The notes under the pieces: model-generated
Told to the model about the DNA's origin: nothing
Database searches by the model: none
The model's input: only the letters and a program-made list of their open reading frames with translations
Shown: piece by piece, positions 7,278 to 15,965 of the stretch
Numbering within the stretch: position 1 is the stretch's first letter
Layout: each line of letters begins with the position of its first letter
Position numbers and translations under genes: made by a program
Source of the DNA: Labedella endophytica
GTDB taxonomy: Bacteria; Actinomycetota; Actinomycetes; Actinomycetales; Microbacteriaceae
Assembly: GCF_003990045.1 (NCBI RefSeq)
Contig: NZ_RZGZ01000001.1
Span: forward strand, 372,001-436,000
DNA length: 64,000 nucleotides
Reading direction: 5' to 3'

Positions 7278-9761
7278 ATGGCGCGCGGACGGTTGCACGT
7301 GCTCCTCGGTGCCGCGCCCGGTGTCGGGAAGACGTTCGCGATGCTCGAGGAGGGGCGGCGCCTCCGGGAGCTCGGCTCCGATGTCGTCATCGCCGTCGTG
7401 GAGTCCCACGGCCGCCCCGCGACCGAGGCGCTCGCCGCGGGGGTCGACGCCGTCCCTCGGCGCATGCTCGAGCCGACCGATCTCGACCTCGAGGCGGTCA
7501 TCGCCCGGGCGCCGCAGGTCGCGCTCGTCGACGAACTCGCCCGCCTCAACGCGCCGGGATCGCGGCACGAGAGACGCTGGCAGGACGTCGAGGCCCTGCT
7601 CGAGGCCGGGATCTCCGTGCTCACGACCGTCGACGTGCAGCACATCGAGTCGCTCCGAGAGGTCGTCGAGCAGGTCACGGGCGTTCGGCAGCGGGAGACC
7701 GTGCCCGACGCCGTGCTCCGCGCAGCCGATCGCGTCGAGCTCGTCGACCTGGCGCCGTCGGCGCTCCGCGACCGTCTCGCCGCCGGCGACGTCTACCCGG
7801 CCGAACGCATCGACGCCGCCCTGTCGAGCTTCTTCCGGCTCGGCACCCTCACAGCCCTCCGGGAGCTGGCCCTGCTCTGGCTCGCCGACGAGGTGGACAG
7901 TGCTCTCGCCGCCTACCGCGCCGAACACGGTATCCACGGCCGATGGGACGCGCGGGAACGCGTCGTCGTCAGTCTCACGGGTGGAGCGGAAGGCGAGACG
8001 CTGCTGCGGCGGGGCGCACGCATCGCCGCGCGGTCGGCGGGAGGCGAGCTCCTCGCCGTGCACGTCGTGAGTCAGGACGGCCTCACCCGCCGCCACCCCG
8101 AGGCCCTGGCCGCGCAGCGGGCCCTCGTCGAATCCCTCGGAGGCACCTTCCACGAGATCGTCGGGGACGACGTGGGCCGCTCCCTCGTGCAGTTCGCCCG
8201 GTCCGTCGACGCCACGCAGCTCGTCGTCGGCGCGAGCCGCCGCAGCCGACTCGTCGCCGCCCTCTCGGGCCAGGGGATCGGCGCGACGGTCGTCCGGGAG
8301 TCGGGCGACATCGACGTGCACATCGTCACGCACGCCGCGGCCGCCGGACGATTCGCCCTGCCGCGCCTCGGGGGAGGGCTCTCGGCGCGTCGGCGACGCG
8401 CGGGGTTCGCCCTCGCCGCGATCGCCGGCCCGCTCGTCACCGCTCTGCTCGTCTCGGTGCGCAGCGAGGAGTCGATGACGAGCGACGTCCTGAGCCTCCA
8501 GTTGCTCGTCGTCGTCGTCGCCCTCGTCGGGGGCCTCTGGCCGGCCCTCGTCGCGGCGGTGTTCTCCGGAATCGCCCTCGACTTCTTCTTCGTCGATCCG
8601 CTCCACACGGTGACGATCGCCGAGCCCCTCCATGCGCTCGCGCTCGCGCTCTTCGTCGTCAACGCCCTGCTCGTGAGCTACGTCGTGGACCAGGCCGCCC
8701 GCCGGTCCCGCGCCGCTCGTCGGTCGGCGGCCGAGTCCCAACTCCTCGCCACGACCGCCGGGAGCGTGCTGCGTGGCGAGGACGCGCTGCAGGCGCTCGT
8801 CGGCCGGACGCGCGAGGCGTTCGGGCTCGCGAGCGTGCGTCTGGTCGCGGACGAGCCGGCGGGTACCGTGCTCGCGGCCGACGGCGATCCCGCGGCCGGC
8901 GAGCCCTCCGAGTCGGTGCGCGTGGGGGGACGTGCGGCCCTCGAGCTGCGCGGCCGCATCCTCGACGCGTCGGAGCGCCGGCTCCTCGGCGTCGTCGCGA
9001 CGCAACTCGATGCGGCGATCGAGCACCGCGAGCTGAGCGCGACGGCGAGCGAACTCGGTCCCCTCGCGCACGCCGACCGCACCCGCAGCGCCCTGCTGTC
9101 CGCAGTGAGTCACGACCTGCGCCGCCCGCTCGCCTCCGCGATCACCGCTGTCGGCGGCCTGCGGTCCACCGAGGTGGTGTTGACACCGGCGGAGCGTGAG
9201 GAGCTCCTCGCCACGGCGGACGAGAGCCTCGTGGCGCTCGCCGCCCTCGTGTCGGACCTCCTCGACGTGAGTCGGCTCCAGGCGGGCGCCCTCGCCGTCG
9301 TCCTCGACGACGTGGACATCGACGACGTGATCCTGCCATCGCTCGATGAGCTCGGGCTCGGTCCGTCCCAGGTGGAACTCGACCTCGCGCCCGACCTTCC
9401 GTCCGTCTCCGCCGACGCGGCGCTGCTCCAGCGGGTCGTCGTCAACATCCTCGCGAACGCCGTGAGGTTCTCTCCTCCCGGTCGGCGCGTGCGGGTGGCG
9501 ACGAGCGCGTTCGGGGACAGCGTCGAGGTGCGGGTCGTCGACCACGGCCCCGGGGTCGCGGCCGATCGTCGTGAGGAGATCTTCGTGCCGTTCCAGCGGC
9601 TCGGGGACACGGACAACCTCACGGGACTCGGGCTCGGACTCGCGCTCGCCCGCGGGCTCACCGAGGGGATGGGCGGCACGCTCGAGGCCGACGACACCCC
9701 CGGTGGAGGACTGACGATGGTCGTGTCCCTCCGGCCCGCCTCCGGCAGGATGGACCCGTGA
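7278..9761 (+). CDS. kdpD: KdpD sensor histidine kinase (K+/turgor)
   Basis: An 827-residue membrane sensor kinase with the full KdpD layout. The N-terminal KdpD domain (1-210) has Walker A GAAPGVGKT at 11-19. A universal-stress-like domain follows (about 225-350), then four membrane helices (about 370-470) with the DFFFVDP signature. A GAF-like region and a HisKA domain with His612 in SHDLRRPLAS come next, and the HATPase has NAVRFSPPGRRV and LGLGLALARG. It should phosphorylate KdpE, whose GTG start overlaps its stop (GTGA). No kdpFABC genes are present within 30 kb on either visible side. Confidence 0.95.
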   Translation: MARGRLHVLLGAAPGVGKTFAMLEEGRRLRELGSDVVIAVVESHGRPATEALAAGVDAVPRRMLEPTDLDLEAVIARAPQVALVDELARLNAPGSRHERRWQDVEALLEAGISVLTTVDVQHIESLREVVEQVTGVRQRETVPDAVLRAADRVELVDLAPSALRDRLAAGDVYPAERIDAALSSFFRLGTLTALRELALLWLADEVDSALAAYRAEHGIHGRWDARERVVVSLTGGAEGETLLRRGARIAARSAGGELLAVHVVSQDGLTRRHPEALAAQRALVESLGGTFHEIVGDDVGRSLVQFARSVDATQLVVGASRRSRLVAALSGQGIGATVVRESGDIDVHIVTHAAAAGRFALPRLGGGLSARRRRAGFALAAIAGPLVTALLVSVRSEESMTSDVLSLQLLVVVVALVGGLWPALVAAVFSGIALDFFFVDPLHTVTIAEPLHALALALFVVNALLVSYVVDQAARRSRAARRSAAESQLLATTAGSVLRGEDALQALVGRTREAFGLASVRLVADEPAGTVLAADGDPAAGEPSESVRVGGRAALELRGRILDASERRLLGVVATQLDAAIEHRELSATASELGPLAHADRTRSALLSAVSHDLRRPLASAITAVGGLRSTEVVLTPAEREELLATADESLVALAALVSDLLDVSRLQAGALAVVLDDVDIDDVILPSLDELGLGPSQVELDLAPDLPSVSADAALLQRVVVNILANAVRFSPPGRRVRVATSAFGDSVEVRVVDHGPGVAADRREEIFVPFQRLGDTDNLTGLGLGLALARGLTEGMGGTLEADDTPGGGLTMVVSLRPASGRMDP

Positions 9762-10465
9762 AGCTCCTCATCGCGGACGACGACCCGCAGATCCTCCGCG
9801 CCCTCCGCGTCACCCTCGGGGCGCGCGGCTACGAGGTCGTGACGGCGCCCGACGGCATGGTCGCCGTGAACGCCGTGATCGAGGAGCACCCCGACCTGCT
9901 CGTCCTCGATCTCGGGATGCCGGGGCTCTCGGGCATCGAGGTCATCGAGGCCGTGCGCGGGTGGTCGACGATGCCCATCCTCGTCGTCTCGGGGCGCAGC
10001 GACGCCGCGGACAAGGTGGAGGCGCTCGACGCGGGCGCCGACGACTACGTGACCAAGCCGTTCGTGATCGACGAGCTGCTCGCACGCGTGCGCGCGCTCA
10101 CGCGCCGCGTCATCCCCGCCGCTCCGAACGAACCCGTCGTCGCATTCGGCGACGTGACCGTCGACCTCGCCGCCCACACGGTCTCGCGCGATGCCGATGG
10201 GCGGCCGGCGCCCGTGCGGTTGACGCCCACCGAGTGGAAGATCCTCGAGCTCCTCGCACGGAACCCGGATCGCCTCGTCACGAGGGACGAGCTGCTCTCG
10301 AGCATCTGGGGCCCCAACCACACGGGCGACAGCGGCTACCTGCGGCTCTACATCGGTCAGCTCCGCAAGAAGCTCGAGGTGGAGCCGTCCGCGCCGCGGT
10401 ACCTCCTGACGGAGCCCGGCCTCGGGTACCGGCTCGCGCTCGGCGAGGGCGTCCTGCCGGCCTGA
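9758..10465 (+). CDS. kdpE: KdpE response regulator
   Basis: An OmpR-type regulator of 235 residues: receiver domain 1-115 with acidic D7-D9, phospho-acceptor D51 in LVLDLGMPG and K100 in YVTKPF, then a winged-helix DNA-binding domain with LTPTEWKILELLARN and YLRLYIGQLRKKLE. It is translated from a GTG that overlaps the kdpD stop, so expression is coupled to its kinase. Expected targets are kdpFABC promoters, which are not in this window. Confidence 0.95.
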   Translation: MKLLIADDDPQILRALRVTLGARGYEVVTAPDGMVAVNAVIEEHPDLLVLDLGMPGLSGIEVIEAVRGWSTMPILVVSGRSDAADKVEALDAGADDYVTKPFVIDELLARVRALTRRVIPAAPNEPVVAFGDVTVDLAAHTVSRDADGRPAPVRLTPTEWKILELLARNPDRLVTRDELLSSIWGPNHTGDSGYLRLYIGQLRKKLEVEPSAPRYLLTEPGLGYRLALGEGVLPA

Positions 10466-10594
10466 GGCGACGAACTTCGTCCGCCTCCTCGGTTCGAGGC
10501 TCCGGGCGCGGCCTGTCCACAGGCAGAGTGGACGATTTCCGGGCCGGGTGCTCCGTCGGGATACGGTGGCGCGGACAGCGGTTGGAGGTCTCTG

Positions 10595-11365
10595 GTGTCT
10601 GACGTGTTCGGGCGCCACCCGGGCGATGGGCGGCTCGACGCCGAGGTTTCGGCCGCCCATGCTGCGCGCGTGCACCGCCGATCGCGCATCGCGGTCTGGA
10701 CGGTGCGCGTCGCGCTCGCCGCATCCCTGCTGCTGCTCGTGGTCGCGGGCGTCGTGCTCGCGCGCGAAGCGGGGGCGGGGTGGCCGGCCGAGGCGAGCCG
10801 CCAGGGTCCACTCCTCGCGGCCCTCGCCCTCGCCGTCGGCGGGGTCTCGATCGTGCTCGCCGTGATGACCGCTCGCCGCACGCGGCGGCTCCTCGAGGCA
10901 TCGGCGCCCGAGGGCGGAGTCGTGCTCGGGATGTCCTCGGCCGGCATCAACCTCACCCATCTGCCCCTCCTCGAATGGGAGGCCATCTCGGCCATCGGGA
11001 TCGCCGAGCGCGCTGAGGGATCACGCCGCGCTGTCACCGTCGGGATCGCGGTCGCCGACGTCGGGGCGGCCCGCGCCCGCATCATCGACGCCCGCCTCGC
11101 GCACCTCGTGCGGCCGTTCCCCCGGAGCCCGGGCCGGCGCGGGCGGGGACGGACGGGCACGGGCGGACGTCGACGGGGCGTGTCACGGCCGGAGCCCGGC
11201 TTCCTCGCCGTCGACCTCGGGGATCTCCTCGACCAGCCCACGATCGACGCGGTGATCGCCCGGCTCCGGCTCGAGTCCGAGCAGCGGGACATCCCCCTCC
11301 ATCGGACGGACGACCGGCGCGACCTCGGCGGAATCCTCCGCCCGGTGCCGTCCGACGACGTGTAG
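10595..11365 (+). CDS. Membrane protein of unknown function with two helices
   Basis: A 256-residue protein from a GTG with GGAGG six bases upstream. The N terminus is cytosolic and basic, followed by two hydrophobic helices (about 34-55 and 68-90) and a soluble C-terminal domain of about 160 residues starting GVVLGMSSAGINLTHLPLLE. That layout (two helices, then a beta-rich segment with an aligned Trp-Glu) recalls PH-like domains of small bacterial membrane proteins, but I cannot assign it. An Arg/Gly-rich linker (about 180-205) interrupts the soluble part. Its TAG stop is also the start of the next gene's -10 box. Confidence 0.7.
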   Translation: MSDVFGRHPGDGRLDAEVSAAHAARVHRRSRIAVWTVRVALAASLLLLVVAGVVLAREAGAGWPAEASRQGPLLAALALAVGGVSIVLAVMTARRTRRLLEASAPEGGVVLGMSSAGINLTHLPLLEWEAISAIGIAERAEGSRRAVTVGIAVADVGAARARIIDARLAHLVRPFPRSPGRRGRGRTGTGGRRRGVSRPEPGFLAVDLGDLLDQPTIDAVIARLRLESEQRDIPLHRTDDRRDLGGILRPVPSDDV

Positions 11366-11368
11366 CGT
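11363..11368 (+). promoter_or_regulatory. -10 box TAGCGT overlapping the upstream stop codon
   Basis: The TAG stop of the gene ending at 11365 begins TAGCGT. Six bases later is the ATG of the DUF4180 gene, so that mRNA would be leaderless. No -35 box is evident. Confidence 0.5.
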
Positions 11369-11374
11369 CGGGGC

Positions 11375-11746
11375 ATGACGACGCTCACCTACGCGGACAC
11401 CACGGTCCTGGTCATCGGCGACCTCGGTGGGGCGATCTCGACCCCCGACGACGCCACGGCGATCCTCGAGGAGGCCTTCGCCGCGCATGCGGCCGTCGTG
11501 GCCATCCCCGTGGAACGCTTCGACGCCCTGTTCTTCGACCTCAGCACCGGGATCGCGGCGGAGTTCCTCCAGAAGTTCGCGACCTACGTCATCGCCGTCG
11601 CGATCGTGGGGGACCTCACGGAGACGATCGCGCAGAGCGCGGCACTCTCGGCGTTCGTCGTCGAATCGAACGCCGGCAACCAGGTCTGGTTCGTGCCGGA
11701 GGTCTCGTCGATCGAAGCGCTCGTCGGTCGGCTCGACCCGCGCTGA
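11375..11746 (+). CDS. DUF4180 domain protein
   Basis: A 123-residue soluble protein covering the whole DUF4180 domain. The family pattern is clear in RFDALFFDLSTGIAAEFLQK followed by the strand VIAVAIVGD and FVVESNAGNQVWFV near the end. Family members are about 110-120 residues and uncharacterised. The ATG lies six bases after TAGCGT, so the gene is probably leaderless and independent of the membrane protein gene in front of it. Confidence 0.85.
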   Translation: MTTLTYADTTVLVIGDLGGAISTPDDATAILEEAFAAHAAVVAIPVERFDALFFDLSTGIAAEFLQKFATYVIAVAIVGDLTETIAQSAALSAFVVESNAGNQVWFVPEVSSIEALVGRLDPR

Positions 11747-11759
11747 CAGGCCCTGGTCC

Positions 11760-11843
11760 TCCCCGGGTCGACTCCGCCCGTCCTCGGGTCGACTCCGCCC
11801 GTCCTCGGGTTGTCTCCGCCCGTTCTCGGGTTGTCACCGCGGC
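11760..11843. repeat. Four 21-bp tandem repeats
   Basis: Four consecutive units at 11760-11780, 11781-11801, 11802-11822 and 11823-11843, consensus TCCTCGGGTCGACTCCGCCC plus G. The two middle units differ at a few bases and the last unit degenerates at its end. They fill the gap between DUF4180 and the permease. Confidence 0.85.
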
Positions 11844-11886
11844 GCGACCCTCCTACGATCGGTCAACGATCAGGAACGGGGGCCGC

Positions 11887-13386
11887 ATGAGCGCCGCACG
11901 ACAACTCTTCCGCCGCAAGCCCATCACGGCGCCGAGCGAGAACCCCGATGGGCTGTCGCGCAAGATCAGCGCGTTCCAACTCACGATGTTCGGTGTCGGA
12001 GCGACCGTGGGCACGGGTGTGTTCTTCGTGATGCACGAAGCGGTTCCGGACGCCGGCCCCGCCGTGATCGTGGCCTTCCTGCTCGCCGGGCTCGCCGCGG
12101 GCCTCTCGGCGCTCTGTTACGCCGAGATGGCGTCGGCCGTTCCCGTCTCCGGCTCCACCTACTCGTACGCCTACGCGACCCTCGGCGAGATCGTGGCGAT
12201 GGGCGTCGCTGCCTGTCTCCTCCTGGAGTACGGCGTCTCGACGGCGGCCGTGGCCGTCGGCTGGAGCGACTACGTCGACCTCCTCCTCGTCAACGTGTTC
12301 GGCGTCGGCATCCCCGACGCGCTCGAGGGCGGACCGTTCGAGGGCGGCATCATCAACCTCCCGGCGGTCGTGCTCGTGATGATGTGCGCGATCCTGCTCA
12401 TCCGGGGCACGAGCGAGTCGGCCGCGGCGAACACCGTCATGGTCATCATCAAGCTCGGAGTGCTGCTCGGTTTCAGTGCCATCGCCTTCACGGCGTTCAA
12501 TGCCGACAACTTCGCGGACTTCGCCCCCAACGGCGTCACCGGTATCACGGCGGCGGCCGGCACGATCTTCTTCACCTTCATCGGGCTCGACGCGGTGTCG
12601 ACGGCGGGAGACGAGGTGAAGGACCCGCAGAAGACCCTGCCGCGTGCCATCATCGCGGCCCTCATCACCGTGATCGCGATCTACCTGCTCGTGGCGATCT
12701 CCGCGCTCGGCACCCAGCCGTGGCAGGACTTCTCGAGTGAGGACCAGGCGGAGGCCGGCCTCGCGAAGATCCTCGAGAACGTCGTCGGGGCCGCGTGGCC
12801 CGGCACGATCCTCGCGATCGGAGCGGTCATCTCGATCTTCTCCGTCACGCTCGTGACGATGTACGGGCAGACACGCATCCTCTTCGCGATCGGTCGGGAC
12901 GGCCTCCTGCCGTCGATGTTCGCCCGCGTCCACCCGACGCTCCGCACGCCCGTCCACACCACGGTCGTCGTCGCGATCGCGGTGGGATCGCTCGCCGGAT
13001 TCATCCCGCTCGACAGCCTGTGGGACCTCGTGTCGATCGGAACACTCGTGGCGTTCATCGTCGTCTCCCTCGGCGTGATCGTCCTGCGCCGCACGCGCCC
13101 CGACCTGCCCCGCGGATTCAGGGTGCCCGGCTATCCGGTGGTGCCGATCGTGTCGATCATCGCGTGTCTGTACATCCTGTCCGGCCTGCACTGGACCACG
13201 TACGCGTGGTTCCTCGGTTGGCTCGCGGTCGTGCTCGCGTTCTACCTGTTGTGGGGGCGGCGCCACAGCAAGCTCAACGGCACCGCGAGCGGCGACGGCG
13301 CGGACGGGGGAGCGGACGGCGGCGCCGGGTCGACGGGTGCCGCCGGTCGCGGCACTGCGAGCCCGCGCGGCGGGAGCGCGTCGTGA
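11887..13386 (+). CDS. APC-superfamily amino acid permease (CAT/YfnA type)
   Basis: A 499-residue transporter with about 12 membrane helices. The first helix has the APC substrate-binding motif FGVGATVGTGVFFV (about residues 35-50). The conserved AEMASAVPVSGSTYSYAYAT segment follows, and helix 6 reads FFTFIGLDAVSTAGDEVKDP, the cationic-amino-acid-transporter signature. It imports amino acids, probably cationic ones, by proton-coupled or exchange transport; the exact substrate is not shown. The Gly/Ala-rich tail (from about 470) looks disordered. Its stop overlaps the GTG of the universal stress protein (GTGA), so the two are co-translated. Confidence 0.9.
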   Translation: MSAARQLFRRKPITAPSENPDGLSRKISAFQLTMFGVGATVGTGVFFVMHEAVPDAGPAVIVAFLLAGLAAGLSALCYAEMASAVPVSGSTYSYAYATLGEIVAMGVAACLLLEYGVSTAAVAVGWSDYVDLLLVNVFGVGIPDALEGGPFEGGIINLPAVVLVMMCAILLIRGTSESAAANTVMVIIKLGVLLGFSAIAFTAFNADNFADFAPNGVTGITAAAGTIFFTFIGLDAVSTAGDEVKDPQKTLPRAIIAALITVIAIYLLVAISALGTQPWQDFSSEDQAEAGLAKILENVVGAAWPGTILAIGAVISIFSVTLVTMYGQTRILFAIGRDGLLPSMFARVHPTLRTPVHTTVVVAIAVGSLAGFIPLDSLWDLVSIGTLVAFIVVSLGVIVLRRTRPDLPRGFRVPGYPVVPIVSIIACLYILSGLHWTTYAWFLGWLAVVLAFYLLWGRRHSKLNGTASGDGADGGADGGAGSTGAAGRGTASPRGGSAS

Positions 13387-14261
13387 CGGTCCTCGTCGGG
13401 TACGCGGACGGCCGGGGCGCCCGCGACGCCCTCGAGCTCGGAGCCGCGCTCGCGGATGGACTCGGCGTGGGTCTCACCGTGGTGAGCGTCGCGCGACGTT
13501 CATGGGGCACCCCGTCGATCTCGCGGGTCGACACGGAGTTCATCGAGTGGTCCCGCCGGGTCGCCGACGAGGATCTGGCGACGGCGCGCGCCCGCCTCGC
13601 CGAGCGCGCACCCGGTCGTGCGGTCGCCCTCCGGCGGGTCGAGGGGAGATCCGTTCCGGCCGCGCTCGTCGCCGCCGCCCGGGAGGTGGACGCCACGGTC
13701 ATCGTCCTGGGGTCGGTGGCCGACGCTCGGCTCGGTCAGGTCGTACTGGGGTCCACGGCCGACCGGCTCGTGCACTCCTCTCCTGTCCCGGTCGCGGTCG
13801 CCCCGCGCGGGTATCGGGCGCCGACCGACGGCGTCGAGCGGCTGACGTTCGCCTGGTCGGGCGACGACACCGAGATGCCCTCGCTCACGCGGCTCGGCAA
13901 TCTCGTCGCGCCCACGCAGGCACACGTCCGGGTCGTCACGTTCGGTCTGCGGCGCCCGGCGATGTTCCCTCCCGAGGTGGGGCTCGACGCCGAGGACGAG
14001 GTGTTCGCGGGATGGCGGGAGCAGGTCGAGCGCTCGTTCGAGAGACTTCGCGCGGGCGGGATCGTTGGCCCCGACACCGAGACGCTGGTCGCGGTCGGTG
14101 CGGACTGGCGCGCGGCGGTCGACGACGTCGACTGGACACCGGGGGACGTGCTCGTGATCGGGTCGAAGCCCGCCGGTCCCGTCGCCCGCGTCTTCATGGG
14201 ATCGAGCGCCACGAAGATCGTCCGCCACTCCCCGGTCCCCGTCGTCCTCCTCCCCGCCTGA
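13383..14261 (+). CDS. Universal stress protein, tandem UspA domains
   Basis: A 292-residue cytosolic protein with two Usp folds (about 1-140 and 150-292). The second half of each carries the expected phosphate-loop pattern: VLGSVADARLGQVVLGSTAD followed by SSPVPVAVAP in the first, and VIGSKPAGPVARVFMGSSAT followed by SPVPVVLLP in the second, suggesting nucleotide binding in both. It begins at a GTG that overlaps the permease stop. Fused or neighbouring Usp domains are common for APC permeases and may modulate them; that link is inferred. Confidence 0.9.
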   Translation: MTVLVGYADGRGARDALELGAALADGLGVGLTVVSVARRSWGTPSISRVDTEFIEWSRRVADEDLATARARLAERAPGRAVALRRVEGRSVPAALVAAAREVDATVIVLGSVADARLGQVVLGSTADRLVHSSPVPVAVAPRGYRAPTDGVERLTFAWSGDDTEMPSLTRLGNLVAPTQAHVRVVTFGLRRPAMFPPEVGLDAEDEVFAGWREQVERSFERLRAGGIVGPDTETLVAVGADWRAAVDDVDWTPGDVLVIGSKPAGPVARVFMGSSATKIVRHSPVPVVLLPA

Positions 14262-14320
14262 CCCCCTGCCCGCCCTCCCCGAACCTGACCCGCGCCTCGT
14301 CTCCCACGCCCGCCAGGGAG

Positions 14321-14372
14321 AGCGTTTGCGCCGTTTCGCGGCGATACAGTGCCGCGAGACGGCGCAAACGCT
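14321..14372. terminator. 22-bp-arm palindrome between convergent genes
   Basis: Arms 14321-14342 and 14351-14372 pair with one wobble around an 8-base loop. The right arm overlaps the stop codon of the winged-helix gene. A bidirectional terminator is the likely role, although there is no T run. Confidence 0.65.
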
Positions 14373-15483
14373 ATCCGGGGGAGAGGGTGGTGTCGGTGAG
14401 GCGGGCGCCGTGGAGGGTTCGGGCCAGGGAGCGGAGCTCGCGGCGGAGGGCGCTCTGGACTCGCTGCGACAGGGTTCCCGCCGGGTGGAGGGACGCGTGT
14501 GCCTCGCCGTCCGCGATCGAGAGGGACCAGGTGCCCGCGACGGCTCCGTCGACCAGGAACGTCGCGGGGATGAGTCCGTTGGGGGAGGCGATCACGGACG
14601 GATCCGGCAGGATGCGCGCGCGGTCGGCATGGGAGAGGACCGCGGCGTCGAACTCGGCGAGCAGGCGCGCGGTCGGCGCCTTCCGCTCGCCACCGTCACG
14701 GACAGCATCAGCACGGTCGACGAGGGTCCGTCCTTCCACCTCCACCGGCACCACCGCGTCGCCGAGGGACGCGAAGACCTCCCGCGCACCACGGAGCCCC
14801 GACCACTGCGCGAAGTCGGCGGGCGTCGCCGGACCGTACGCGCCGAGGTAGCGGAGGACGAGGGAGCGGACCTCCTCGAGAGGCTCGACCTCGTGCACGG
14901 GCACGTGCTGGTCGAGGCGGGCGTAGACGACCCCGCCCGTGGCGCCCCACTCCCCGCGGGGCGGGCGCTGCACGAGGGGGAGGTGGCAGCGGACGAGGTT
15001 CACCAGATCCGCGGGCGCAGAGCCGTCGAATCGCGAGGCGAGGTCGCGGCCGAGGTCCCGCGCCGGCAGATCGGCGCCGTCGAGCACGCCCGCCGCCCGA
15101 TCGACGACGGCGGCGACATCGACGCCGGGCACACGTCTGGCGATGGCCGAGGTGAACTCGCGCTCGAGCACGGGCGCCGTGAGGGAGCGCAGCGACCACG
15201 CATCCTCCGCGCGCACGAGATGGATCGTCGACCTCATGCACACCACCCGTACGAGCGCTCCCGAGCGGACGAGGGCCGACGCGGCGAGGGGCTCGAAGCC
15301 CGTGATCCGCGTCCAGAGCGCCGTGTACGGCGGAAGCGGGGCTTGCGACTGCATCCCGATCTGGTGCCGCACCTCGGAGAGGACACGATCTTCGATCGGT
15401 AAGCCCTCGAGATCGATCCGGTCATGGAGGTGCTGGCGCTCGCGGTAGGTACTCGCGAGCGCAGCCCTCGTCATGCGCTCCAT
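14371..15483 (-). CDS. Winged-helix DNA-binding protein (HTH_42/AlkZ-like)
   Basis: A 370-residue protein of the winged-helix family that includes the DNA glycosylase AlkZ/YcaQ. Matching features are RHQIGMQSQAPLPPYTALW early on, RSTIHLVRAEDAW, a central YLGAYGPATPADFAQWSGL helix-turn-helix stretch and the late GLIPATFLVDGAVAGTWSL. AlkZ proteins unhook DNA cross-links, but many actinobacterial relatives are uncharacterised, so a repair role is only suggested. The ATG at 15483 is followed by another at 15474 (MTRAALA), which may be the real start. Divergent from the GntR operon. Confidence 0.8.
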   Translation of the reverse strand: MERMTRAALASTYRERQHLHDRIDLEGLPIEDRVLSEVRHQIGMQSQAPLPPYTALWTRITGFEPLAASALVRSGALVRVVCMRSTIHLVRAEDAWSLRSLTAPVLEREFTSAIARRVPGVDVAAVVDRAAGVLDGADLPARDLGRDLASRFDGSAPADLVNLVRCHLPLVQRPPRGEWGATGGVVYARLDQHVPVHEVEPLEEVRSLVLRYLGAYGPATPADFAQWSGLRGAREVFASLGDAVVPVEVEGRTLVDRADAVRDGGERKAPTARLLAEFDAAVLSHADRARILPDPSVIASPNGLIPATFLVDGAVAGTWSLSIADGEAHASLHPAGTLSQRVQSALRRELRSLARTLHGARLTDTTLSPG

Positions 15484-15560
15484 CCCGCGACCCTAACGCC
15501 CACCGGCGACGGTGGACCGAACGAATTCGATCGTCCTCTTGACACGGTCGCCCCGGCCTG

Positions 15561-15590
15561 GTTGGTTAGTTACATGAGTAATGAACCAAC
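15561..15590. promoter_or_regulatory. Palindromic operator upstream of the GntR-ABC operon
   Basis: GTTGGTTAGTTAC (15561-15573) and GTAATGAACCAAC (15578-15590) form an inverted repeat with eleven of thirteen bases matching around ATGA. It lies just downstream of TTGACA (15539-15544) and ends 12 bases before the GntR start, where a repressor would block transcription. Confidence 0.75.
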
Positions 15591-15602
15591 GAGGTCGAGG
15601 GG

Positions 15603-15965
15603 ATGATGGACGAATCGCGGCCCATCTTCATCCAGATCGCGGAGCAGGTGGAGAACGACATCATCGAGGGGCGTCTCCCGGAGGAGAGCCAGATCCCGTC
15701 CACGAACGAGTTCGCTGCCTTCCACCGCATCAACCCGGCCACGGCCGGCAAAGGCGTCAACCGCCTCGTCGAGGACGGGGTCATCTACAAGAAGCGAGGG
15801 ATCGGGATGTTCGTCACCACCGGAGCGCGCGACATGCTCGTCGAACGCCGCCGCACCCGCTTCGCGGACGAGTTCGTCCGTCCGCTCCTCACGGAGGCCG
15901 CCAAGCTCGGCATCTCCGCCACCCAGCTCTCCGACATGATCCGCACGGAAGGAACCTCCCCATGA
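15603..15965 (+). CDS. GntR-family repressor (YtrA type)
   Basis: A 120-residue regulator: winged helix at about 8-75 with QIAEQVENDIIEGRLPEES and INPATAGKGVNRLVEDGVIY, then a short C-terminal helical tail of about 45 residues. The short tail marks the YtrA subgroup, whose members sit first in operons with ABC transporter genes. Its stop overlaps the ATPase start (ATGA). The palindrome at 15561-15590 directly upstream is the probable binding site, so it likely represses its own operon until an unknown, perhaps envelope-stress, signal appears. Confidence 0.9.
   Translation: MMDESRPIFIQIAEQVENDIIEGRLPEESQIPSTNEFAAFHRINPATAGKGVNRLVEDGVIYKKRGIGMFVTTGARDMLVERRRTRFADEFVRPLLTEAAKLGISATQLSDMIRTEGTSP

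Noticed and set aside
7098-9545. 815-codon frame antisense to kdpD
   Set aside because: Composition is Arg/Glu/Asp/Gly-rich without domains, and kdpD on the other strand is certain.
9758-10465. kdpDE as regulators of the neighbouring amino-acid permease
   Set aside because: No KdpE-like site was recognised in the permease gap, which is filled by 21-bp repeats; the link would be guesswork.
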